Part shown: positions 57,877-64,000 of the stretch, piece by piece
Layout: each line of letters begins with the position of its first letter
Numbering within the stretch: position 1 is the first letter of the stretch
Assembly: GCF_034669705.1 (NCBI RefSeq)
Contig: NZ_JAXMOR010000004.1
Span: forward strand, 144,752-208,751
From: Marinovum sp034669705
Lineage (GTDB): Bacteria > Pseudomonadota > Alphaproteobacteria > Rhodobacterales > Rhodobacteraceae
DNA length: 64,000 bases
Reading direction: 5' to 3'
Made by a program: the position numbers and the translations under genes
Notes under the pieces: generated by a model
Seen by the model: only the letters and a program-made list of their open reading frames with translations
What the model was told of the DNA's origin: nothing
The model's database searches: none

Positions 57877-58866
57877 ATGAATAGACAAACAGTTGCCCTG
57901 GCAGGCCTTGCCATGTCCCTGATGGCGACCGGCGCATGGGCCGAAAAAATCCGCGTCGCTGGCAATTTTGCGACCGAACACTCTTCTTCTCTTGCGATGC
58001 AGATGTTCAAGGAAGAGGTCGAAAAACTGACCGATGGCGATCTCGAGGTCGACATCTTCCCGGCCCAGCAGCTCGGCGGCGCGGCCGAGAACGTCCAGGC
58101 CGTGCGCATCGGCGCGGTTGAACTGATCTGGGTCGGCACCGCCTACCTGACCCGCACCATCCCCGAGCTGGAAGTCATCGGTCTGCCGTTCCAGTTTCCT
58201 GACCGCGAAACCGCGTTCAAGGTCGTCGATGGCCCGGTCGGCGCCAAGCTGGATGAGCATCTTGCCAAGGAAAACCTCGTCTCGCTGGGCTACATGGAGC
58301 TGGGCTTCCGTCAGCTGACCAACAATGTTCGCCCGGTCGCCTCGGTCGCCGACATGGAAGGTCTGAAGATCCGCCTCCAGCCGAACGAAACCCACCTCGC
58401 CACCTTCCGCGCGCTGGGGGCCAACCCGGTCGCGATGGACGTGAAGGAGCTGTACTCGGCGCTGGAGCAGGGCGTGATCGACGGCCAGGAGAACCCGTTC
58501 GCGATCATTCACGTCGCCCGCTACCCCGAGGTTCAGAAGCACCTGTCCAATACCGGTCACTTCTTCGATTTCATCTCCGTTGTGGCCAATACCGACCGCC
58601 TGGCAGCGCTCAGCGAAGAGCACCAGAAGGCGGTACGCGATGCAATGGCCACCGCCATCGCTTTTCAGCGTGACCTTGCCGCCAAGCAGGATTCCGAGGC
58701 GCTCGACAAGCTGATCGAGGAAGGCATGGAATACACGCCGGTTTCTCCGGAATTCGCGGCCGAACTGCGCGCCGCGACCGCGGACATCGCTGGTGCCGTG
58801 CGCCAGAAGGTCGGTGAAGACCTGTTTTCGCTGGTCGAATCCGAAACCGCCGCGGCGTCGAACTGA
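57877..58866 (+). CDS. dctP: TRAP binding protein (system 4, classical DctP)
   Basis: A 329-residue periplasmic binding protein with signal peptide (VALAGLAMSLMATGAWA). It follows the classical DctP pattern (LEVDIFPAQQLGGAAENVQAVRIGAVEL, FRQLTNNVRPVASVADMEGLKIRL, ALEQGVIDGQENPF). The GLKIRLQ arginine that usually binds a carboxylate is kept. It has no cysteine, unlike the three other DctP proteins of the window. It lies 27 bases after uraD. Operon partners suggest it binds a urate-derived acid such as allantoate, OHCU or a related ureide. Confidence 0.93.
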   Translation: MNRQTVALAGLAMSLMATGAWAEKIRVAGNFATEHSSSLAMQMFKEEVEKLTDGDLEVDIFPAQQLGGAAENVQAVRIGAVELIWVGTAYLTRTIPELEVIGLPFQFPDRETAFKVVDGPVGAKLDEHLAKENLVSLGYMELGFRQLTNNVRPVASVADMEGLKIRLQPNETHLATFRALGANPVAMDVKELYSALEQGVIDGQENPFAIIHVARYPEVQKHLSNTGHFFDFISVVANTDRLAALSEEHQKAVRDAMATAIAFQRDLAAKQDSEALDKLIEEGMEYTPVSPEFAAELRAATADIAGAVRQKVGEDLFSLVESETAAASN

Positions 58867-58889
58867 CACCAGGCCTAGCGGGAACACCT

Positions 58890-59387
58890 ATGGAACGCTT
58901 ACTCGATAAAACCCTGTCGCGCGTCGATTCCGTCGCGCAGCTGGTCTTGCTGACCTGCATGACCGTCATGATCGCCGTGGTCGCAAGCCAGGTCTTCATG
59001 CGCTACGTGCTGAACAGCTCGATCGACTGGGCCGACGAGGTGTCCCGCATGGCCTTTGTCTGGTCGATCTTCATCGCCATCCCGCTGGGCATCCGCGAGG
59101 GTGCCCATGTGGGGATCGACATTCTGACGAGCCGGTTTCCCGCGCACGTGGCGCGGACCGTGACCCGTATCATGCTGGCACTGGCCTTCGTGCTGATGTG
59201 CGTCGTCACCTGGGAATCCATCGACGTCGCGGCCAAGACCTGGTCCGAGAGGCTGGGCGCAATCGACATATCGTCGAGCTATTTCTTCGTCGCCGTGATC
59301 ATCGGCTCCGCGCATGCGGCGCTCCACCTGCTCCATCTCGTGCTGCATCCGCTGGACGGGCGTGGGCCGGACTACCCAATCGACTGA
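58890..59387 (+). CDS. dctQ: TRAP transporter small permease (system 4)
   Basis: A 165-residue DctQ with four membrane segments (SQVFMRYVLNSSIDWADEVSRMAFVWSIFIAIPLGIREGAHVGIDI region). It is the compact classical form, with no long acidic tail, in contrast to systems 1-3. It lies 23 bases after dctP and 11 bases before dctM. Confidence 0.92.
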   Translation: MERLLDKTLSRVDSVAQLVLLTCMTVMIAVVASQVFMRYVLNSSIDWADEVSRMAFVWSIFIAIPLGIREGAHVGIDILTSRFPAHVARTVTRIMLALAFVLMCVVTWESIDVAAKTWSERLGAIDISSSYFFVAVIIGSAHAALHLLHLVLHPLDGRGPDYPID

Positions 59388-59398
59388 GAGAGCGCGCC

Positions 59399-60679
59399 AT
59401 GAGCCTTATCGTCATCTTCTTGTTTCTCGGGCTGGCCGCCTTCGGCATGCCGCTGGCGTTTTCGCTCGGGGTCTCGGCCCTGGGCGGCCTGCTCCTGGCC
59501 GGCTTCGACCTCAGCGTCCTGCCGCCCCGCATCATGAACTCGGTCAACTCCTTCCCGCTGATGTCGATCCCGCTGTTCATGGTGACGGGGGAATTGATGC
59601 TGAAAGCCGGGATCATGGACCGGCTGGTCGATTTCGCCAACGCCTTCGTCGGACGCATGCGCGGCGGGCTCGCGCAGGTCGCCCTGCTGTCGGGGGCCGG
59701 TCTCGCCTCTGTCTCGGGCGCCGCCGTGGCCGATGCCAGCGCGCTGTCGGCTACCCTGGTCCCCTCACTCAAGAAGCAATACGGGCTGGGCTTTTCCACC
59801 GGCATCGTTGCCGCGGCCGCCAACCTGGGCCCGATCATCCCGCCCTCGGGCGCGATGATCGTGTACGCCTTCATGGCCGGGTCCACCGTATCGGTCGGCG
59901 GCATGTTCATGTCCGGCGTGGTGCCGGGCCTGATCCTCGTCACCGTCCTGATGTTCCTGTGCTGGTTGATCGCCACCTTGCGGGGCTACCCGCTGGTCGG
60001 AGAGAAGGCGAGCCTGCGGAACATCTTCTACCAGTTGCGCCGGTCCTTCGTGGTCTTCATGATGCCGGTGGTGGTGATCGGCGGCATCGTCGGCGGCGCC
60101 TTCACTCCGACCGAGGGCGCAGCGGTCGGCGTCGTCTATGCACTGCTTCTGGGGTTTTTCGTGACCCGCAAGCTGAAGGTCAGCGACCTGCCGGAGGTGC
60201 TGCTCCAGGCGGCCAAGACCTCGGCCATCGTCGGCGCGATGATCGCCTATGCCTCGACCGTGACCTTCCTGTTCACGATCGACCTGCTGCCGATGAAGCT
60301 TGCCGCGCTGATGAACGACATCACCGACAGCCCGACGATGTTCCTGATCCTTGTGGCGCTGATGCTGATCGTGGTCGGGATGTTCCTGGAATCCAACGCC
60401 GCCTACATCATGCTGGTGCCGCTGTTCCACCCGATCGCCGTAAGCTACGGCATCGACCCGCTGCACTTCGGCTTTCTGTTCGTCTTCAACCTGGTGATCG
60501 GCATGCTGACACCGCCGGTGGGCGTCGTGCTGTTCGTCGTGTGCGGCATAACGGGGGTGAAAATGGGTGAGCTGGTACGTGAAAGCTGGCCGTTCATCGT
60601 CGCGATGTATGTGCTGCTGATCGTGTGCATGTTCGTGCCCGGCATCGTGACCTGGCTGCCCCATGCCCTGGGATACTGA
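59399..60679 (+). CDS. dctM: TRAP transporter large permease (system 4)
   Basis: A 426-residue DctM (NSFPLMSIPLFMVTGELMLKAGIMDRL, LASVSGAAVADASALSATLVP, IIPPSGAMIVYAFM, TPPVGVVLFVVCG, IVTWLPHALGY end). The start at 59399 follows the dctQ gene; the longer frame from 59198 runs through dctQ and is rejected. The relic dctM at 30489-30732 is of this type, not of the systems 1-3 type. A Tat-exported HIU hydrolase gene follows 79 bases later. Confidence 0.93.
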   Translation: MSLIVIFLFLGLAAFGMPLAFSLGVSALGGLLLAGFDLSVLPPRIMNSVNSFPLMSIPLFMVTGELMLKAGIMDRLVDFANAFVGRMRGGLAQVALLSGAGLASVSGAAVADASALSATLVPSLKKQYGLGFSTGIVAAAANLGPIIPPSGAMIVYAFMAGSTVSVGGMFMSGVVPGLILVTVLMFLCWLIATLRGYPLVGEKASLRNIFYQLRRSFVVFMMPVVVIGGIVGGAFTPTEGAAVGVVYALLLGFFVTRKLKVSDLPEVLLQAAKTSAIVGAMIAYASTVTFLFTIDLLPMKLAALMNDITDSPTMFLILVALMLIVVGMFLESNAAYIMLVPLFHPIAVSYGIDPLHFGFLFVFNLVIGMLTPPVGVVLFVVCGITGVKMGELVRESWPFIVAMYVLLIVCMFVPGIVTWLPHALGY

Positions 60680-60758
60680 GTTTTGACGCGGCCCGATTGA
60701 AGCGCAATCTCGGGGCCTCTTCCACACTGTCCGAAACGTCAACAGAGGAGTCGATAAC

Positions 60759-61250
60759 TTGGAAAAACCAGACATCAACAGACGCTCGGTCCTGAAGGGG
60801 ATCGGCGTCGGAGCAACCGGGCTCGCCGTGCTCCAGGCGGCCTCGGGTCAGGAGCCTCTGGCCTCGCGCGCCCATGCGGCCGAACACGCCAGCGGCGGAA
60901 AGCTTACCCTCCATGCCATAGATACCTATTACGGCCAAACCCGGGCCGGCCTTCAGATCGACCTGTCGATGCAGGACGAGGAAGGCACCTACAAGCTTGT
61001 AAAGACTGTCGAAACCGTAGAGCGCGGCCGTACAGAAGCGCCGCTTCTGGAACCCGGTGAACTGAACAATGGCCGCTTTGAGCTGTTGCTGCATTTCGAT
61101 GATTATTATCAGAGATTGGAAGCGCCACTGCCGACCCCGCCGTTTCTTGCCAAAGTGCCCATCCGGTTCGGCGTATTTGACGCCGCGGAAAACTTCCATG
61201 TGCCGATCCTGTTTAACCCATGGAACTATTCCTACTACCGCGGCAGCTGA
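60759..61250 (+). CDS. uraH: Exported (Tat) HIU hydrolase / transthyretin-like protein
   Basis: A 163-residue HIU hydrolase with an added export signal. Arg8-Arg9 in INRRSVLKG, then a hydrophobic stretch ending near AHA (residue 40), make a twin-arginine signal. The mature domain keeps the family residues His52 (THAIDT-like, here LHAIDT), Arg91 (ERGRTE), His147 (FHVPIL) and the YRGS end. The start is a TTG at 60759 with AGAGGAG eight bases before it; no ATG fits. The domain would act in the periplasm, unlike the other two copies. It follows dctM of system 4 and precedes a cytosolic copy. Confidence 0.88.
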   Translation: MEKPDINRRSVLKGIGVGATGLAVLQAASGQEPLASRAHAAEHASGGKLTLHAIDTYYGQTRAGLQIDLSMQDEEGTYKLVKTVETVERGRTEAPLLEPGELNNGRFELLLHFDDYYQRLEAPLPTPPFLAKVPIRFGVFDAAENFHVPILFNPWNYSYYRGS

Positions 61251-61286
61251 CCCGACCCTGGAAACCCCCAAAGAAAGGACTTTGAG

Positions 61287-61640
61287 ATGGCTGGTATAAC
61301 CACCCACGTGCTGGACAATGAAACGGGAAATCCGGGCGCCGGAATGAAGATCGATTTCTCGGTAATGGAAGATGGCGAATTCCGTCATGTTAAAACGGTG
61401 CACACCAACGCCGAAGGCCGCACGGACGGCATGATCCTGCAACCCGAGGAGACCAAGATCGGGGAATACGAACTGCTGTTCCACGTCGATGAATACTACC
61501 GCGCGAAGGGCGTCGATCTGCCTGACCCGCCCTTCATCGAGAAGGTTCCGGTGCGGTTTTCGGTGTTCGATACCGAGCAGCATTACCACGTACCGATGCT
61601 GTGCACGCCCTGGACCTGCACGACCTACCGCGGCAGCTAG
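61287..61640 (+). CDS. uraH: 5-hydroxyisourate hydrolase (cytosolic)
   Basis: A 117-residue enzyme without a signal peptide. Catalytic residues are His7 (THVLDN), Arg45 (AEGRTD) and His101 (YHVPML), and it ends YRGS. It lies 36 bases after the exported copy, with GAAAGGA before its ATG, and is the last gene of the uraD-TRAP operon. It resembles the copy at 25.9 kb in length and motifs. The pair of exported and cytosolic forms suggests HIU can arise or enter on both sides of the membrane. Confidence 0.93.
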   Translation: MAGITTHVLDNETGNPGAGMKIDFSVMEDGEFRHVKTVHTNAEGRTDGMILQPEETKIGEYELLFHVDEYYRAKGVDLPDPPFIEKVPVRFSVFDTEQHYHVPMLCTPWTCTTYRGS

Positions 61641-61728
61641 GCATCGAACTGCCGACATGTGCCTGATCGTTTCCAAAAGAACACTGGCCGGGCCGACAAT
61701 CCCGCCACTGACCGAAGTTTTCTGCGCC

Positions 61729-61831
61729 TATCGCGTTTCGCGTTCTGTTTAAGGCGCAATGTACCATCTAACGCGTTGAAATCCTTGATTTCAGGTAGCG
61801 TCAGACGATGCAGGTTAAACGCGTGACGCTA
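61729..61831. repeat. Palindromic repeat element (copy 2, degenerate)
   Basis: Centred on TGAAATC-CTT-GATTTCA (61777-61793), with GCGTTTCGCGTT at the left edge and TTAAACGCG at the right. The core and arms match the element at 35076-35180. It lies between the uraH gene and the BMP-family gene and may supply termination or promoter sequence; otherwise the 224-base gap shows nothing. Confidence 0.7.
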
Positions 61832-61864
61832 TTGACTGAACACTACCTTGGGAAAGGAAAAACT

Positions 61865-62863
61865 ATGTGGCTCAAGATCAAGACCCGATTGATGTTCGCG
61901 ACATGCGCGCTGCTCGCCACGTCGGGTGTCGCGTTTGCGGACGACGACAAACTGCAGGTGTCGATGCTGCTCGCCGGGCAAATCGACGACAAGGGCTTCA
62001 TGGAGGCCGGGTACAACGGCCTGATTGCCATTCGCGACCAACTTGGCGCCGAGATTGACTATATTGACGGCGTGGCGCCAAAACCCGATCTGTTGGCCGA
62101 TGCCTTGCGCGAACTGGCGGCAAAAGGGCCGGATATGGTCATCGCCCATGGTGGTCAGAACAACGCTGCCGCCGAAACAGTTGCCGCCGAATTCCCGGAC
62201 GTCAAGTTCGTGGTGGTACAGGGCGGCGTCACCGGACCCAATCTGTCCAGCTATGAGGTCCTGCAGGAAGAAAGCGCATGGCTGGCCGGGGCGATGGCTG
62301 GTCTGATGACCGAAACCGGAGTTGTCGGTCATATTTCCGGCATTCGCGTGACTCCGGGCCTCAAGGGACGCGCCGGATTTTACGACGGGTTGATGCACAC
62401 CAACCCCGAAGCCAAGTTCCTGACCATCTTTGCAGGCGATCAGGACGACAACGAACTATCCCATCGGGTGGCTTCCGAAGAGATCGAACAGGGCGCCGAC
62501 ATCATTTTCACGATGCTCAACGCAGGCCGCACCGGTGCAATTGATGCCATGCGCGAGAATGGCGTCAAACAGATCGGCAATGTGCGCGACTGGTATCCGG
62601 ACCACCCGGATGTGTTTGTCGCTTCGGCGATTGCCAATGTCAGCATTGCCGGCTTGCAGGCGGCCAAGGACTTCAAGGACGGCACCTGGAAGCCCGGTGT
62701 GATCGTGAAAATCGGCCTTGAGGACCCCAATGCCGCGGCCCTGGCGATGTCGCCTGATGTGCCCGACGATGTTCGCTCCAGGATCGACGAACTGCGTCAG
62801 AAGATCATCTCGGACGAGATCGAGGTTTCGGTTGAATACGATGGGCCCGAGCTTCATCCCTGA
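61865..62863 (+). CDS. BMP family (BmpA/PnrA-like) periplasmic binding protein
   Basis: A 332-residue binding protein with a signal peptide (MFATCALLATSGVAFA, cleavage near FA-D). BMP-family proteins serve ABC importers of purine nucleosides and related compounds. Typical segments are QIDDKGFMEAGYNGL, MVIAHGGQNNAAAE, SAWLAGAMAGLMTETGVVGHISG and GADIIFTMLNAGRTGAIDAM. The ATG at 61865 follows AAAGGAAAA. No ABC ATPase or permease is next to it, so it is an orphan here. A nucleoside or nucleobase ligand would fit the purine theme; this is inference. Confidence 0.87.
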   Translation: MWLKIKTRLMFATCALLATSGVAFADDDKLQVSMLLAGQIDDKGFMEAGYNGLIAIRDQLGAEIDYIDGVAPKPDLLADALRELAAKGPDMVIAHGGQNNAAAETVAAEFPDVKFVVVQGGVTGPNLSSYEVLQEESAWLAGAMAGLMTETGVVGHISGIRVTPGLKGRAGFYDGLMHTNPEAKFLTIFAGDQDDNELSHRVASEEIEQGADIIFTMLNAGRTGAIDAMRENGVKQIGNVRDWYPDHPDVFVASAIANVSIAGLQAAKDFKDGTWKPGVIVKIGLEDPNAAALAMSPDVPDDVRSRIDELRQKIISDEIEVSVEYDGPELHP

Positions 62864-62968
62864 GCAAGTCCAATCAAGGGCTTTCCCGCGCTTCGGGGCA
62901 GCCTTGAGTTCGTGGTCCGGCAATCCAGCCGGACGCGAACAACTGGTTCGAAGGTCCTCTGAACGATA

Positions 62969-63751
62969 ATGGCACCCGATCTGTTTGTAGAAATCCTGAT
63001 TCGTGCAATGGCCACCGCCGGCATTGTTGTCGGCATTGCCATCGCTGTCGAACGCTTGGGTCCGTTGGTTGGCGGCGCGCTTGCCGGTCTGCCGATCGTG
63101 ATCGCGCCGGGCTTCTTCTTCCTGATGCTGAAGCAGAGCACGGAGTTTACCGTCGCGGCGGCGATCTCCTCCCTGATCGCATTGAGCGCATCACAGGCCT
63201 TCCTGCTGGGGTACATTGTCGTCGCGCGCCGAACCCGGGCGGCCGTCGTCGTGGCGAGCCTGTGCTGGTTGATCGTAGCGTTTCTGCTCACCGGATTTCA
63301 CGCATCGCCGTGGGCCGGTGTCGTCCTGTTTCTCGTGACGACCGTGTCTGCCTGGAGCCTGGCGCGCCTCTTCGAGGCGCCGCATACCAAGGCGCGGGTG
63401 CGCGGCGGATGGACCATCCTGCTCGGTCGCGGTATCGCCGCCGGACTTCTGGTCGCGGCGGTGACTGTCTCAGCAGACTGGCTCGGACCGGTCTGGTCGG
63501 GGTTCCTGATGACCTATCCTATTGCGATGACGGTCATTTCGATCACGGTGCACCAGCGGTCCGGTGCCGAAGTCGTGGTGGCAACGTTGCGATCCATGAT
63601 GCTTGGCATCGGCAGCATCGCGGCATTTACATTCACATTGGCCATTACCTTGTCGCCGTTCGGTGACTTTTTGGCGTTCGTGGCCGCCCTTGCAGCCGGC
63701 GCCGCGATAACCTGCGGGTTGACCCTGCGGTTTTTGCGACAGACGAACTAG
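62969..63751 (+). CDS. Internally duplicated membrane protein of unknown function
   Basis: A 260-residue membrane protein with about eight hydrophobic segments. The two halves resemble each other: GIVVGIAIAVERLGPLVGGALAGLPIV in the first half lines up with GLLVAAVTVSADWLGPVWSGFLMTYPI in the second, each followed by a similar pair of helices. This is the usual mark of a transporter built by duplication. I do not recognise the family. It lies 105 bases after the BMP-family gene on the same strand, so it may work with it, but no ribosome site strongly supports the start. Confidence 0.65.
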   Translation: MAPDLFVEILIRAMATAGIVVGIAIAVERLGPLVGGALAGLPIVIAPGFFFLMLKQSTEFTVAAAISSLIALSASQAFLLGYIVVARRTRAAVVVASLCWLIVAFLLTGFHASPWAGVVLFLVTTVSAWSLARLFEAPHTKARVRGGWTILLGRGIAAGLLVAAVTVSADWLGPVWSGFLMTYPIAMTVISITVHQRSGAEVVVATLRSMMLGIGSIAAFTFTLAITLSPFGDFLAFVAALAAGAAITCGLTLRFLRQTN

Positions 63752-63796
63752 TCTCAGACACTGCAATGGATCCGTCAAGTACGACAAGCGGGATAG

Positions 63797-63874
63797 TTTA
63801 CCCTGCATTGGGAAAACCAGCCCGGCTTCATTGAAGCGTTTCCCGACCTTGCGCCCAGCAGTGCCCGATTTGAG
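63797..63874 (+). repeat. 78-bp segment of glxA (copy 2)
   Basis: The stretch matches 29780-29857 at 77 of 78 positions in the same orientation. It is an isolated internal piece of glxA with no start, no sensor-domain beginning and no DNA-binding domain. Immediately after it the sequence changes to what may be an insertion-sequence end. Confidence 0.9.
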
Positions 63875-64000
63875 GTAAGACCGTATGTCCTTCTGAGGCT
63901 GACCTGTGACGGGTGGTTCGCCCTACACTGGCGGCTTTCAACGAGGGTTGCTCGGCGAGCAGAGCCTCAAGCCAGGAGGACGAACCATGCAGGAGAATAG
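63875..64000 (+). mobile_element. Possible left end of an insertion sequence with transposase start
   Basis: After the glxA fragment the sequence has no match to glxA. About 110 non-coding bases lead to a strong CCAGGAGGA ribosome site and an ATG at 63987 that opens a frame (MQEN...) running off the window. The abrupt change next to a duplicated gene fragment suggests the edge of an insertion sequence. The family cannot be told from so little sequence, and an ordinary gene is possible. Confidence 0.35.

Noticed and set aside
1..64000. CRISPR arrays, tRNA and rRNA genes
   Set aside because: No regularly spaced short repeats, cloverleaf-like segments or rRNA-like stretches were noticed when reading both strands. 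A dedicated scan was not possible.

Overview
The window looks like a GC-rich alphaproteobacterial chromosome, most likely Rhodobacterales (Roseobacter/Paracoccus group). The reasons are the gene order bhcR-bhcABCD, the many TRAP transporters, the PuuD-type cytochrome-linked urate oxidase, and strong G/C preference at third codon positions. No rRNA, tRNA or CRISPR array was seen. The family calls rest on reading motifs and protein similarity by eye; no database was searched.

Region by region. (1) 1-6.9 kb is housekeeping and stress: a MOSC protein, 5-formyl-THF cyclo-ligase, a nitronate monooxygenase-like protein and DUF488; then a likely nitric-oxide/redox group (hemerythrin, group III truncated haemoglobin, Rrf2/NsrR-like regulator) and an operon with a secreted protein, a cupredoxin, an ECF sigma factor and a flavin reductase. 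(2) 6.9-20.4 kb is ureide and glyoxylate metabolism: a FadR-type GntR regulator, a TauE/SafE exporter, ureidoglycine aminohydrolase (allE), and the complete beta-hydroxyaspartate cycle (bhcR, bhcABCD). These are followed co-directionally by an AmiS/UreI-type channel, a GAPDH-like enzyme, malic enzyme and an NCS2 purine permease. (3) 20.4-30.2 kb is the uric acid pathway: a second NCS2 permease, ureidoglycolate lyase, an allantoinase-OHCU decarboxylase fusion, HIU hydrolase, a LysR regulator, urate oxidase PuuD, aspartate dehydrogenase, and a GlxA-type regulator that has lost its DNA-binding domain at a rearrangement junction. (4) 30.2-47 kb is accessory: a decayed dctM, Asp/Glu-racemase-superfamily proteins, a hydantoinase, a second aminotransferase of the BhcA/serine-glyoxylate type, a 2-oxopentenoate-hydratase-like protein, an amidase, two TRAP systems, and GntR and RpiR regulators. 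(5) 47-52.7 kb holds a guanine deaminase-like enzyme, an MFS transporter, a secreted ankyrin protein, and an HbpS-like secreted protein beside a two-component system. (6) 52.9-61.6 kb holds a third Cys-rich TRAP system, a LysR gene, and the operon uraD-dctPQM-(Tat)uraH-uraH. (7) 61.7-64 kb holds an orphan BMP-family binding protein, an internally duplicated membrane protein, a stray copy of a glxA fragment, and what may be the edge of an insertion sequence.

How it fits together. Guanine deamination, purine permeases, urate oxidation, HIU and OHCU processing, allantoin opening, and the AllE and AllA steps all lead to glyoxylate, urea and ammonia. The beta-hydroxyaspartate cycle turns glyoxylate plus glycine into a C4 unit without carbon loss. 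Malic enzyme and the GAPDH-like enzyme could link that C4 unit to pyruvate and gluconeogenesis, and the AmiS/UreI protein could move urea. Xanthine dehydrogenase, allantoate amidohydrolase and urease are not in the window. The most unusual features are a Tat-exported HIU hydrolase beside a TRAP transporter, three paralogous TRAP systems with six-cysteine binding proteins, a duplicated promoter on both sides of a LysR gene, racemase-fold enzymes lacking catalytic cysteines, and 78-bp direct repeats of glxA bounding about 34 kb.
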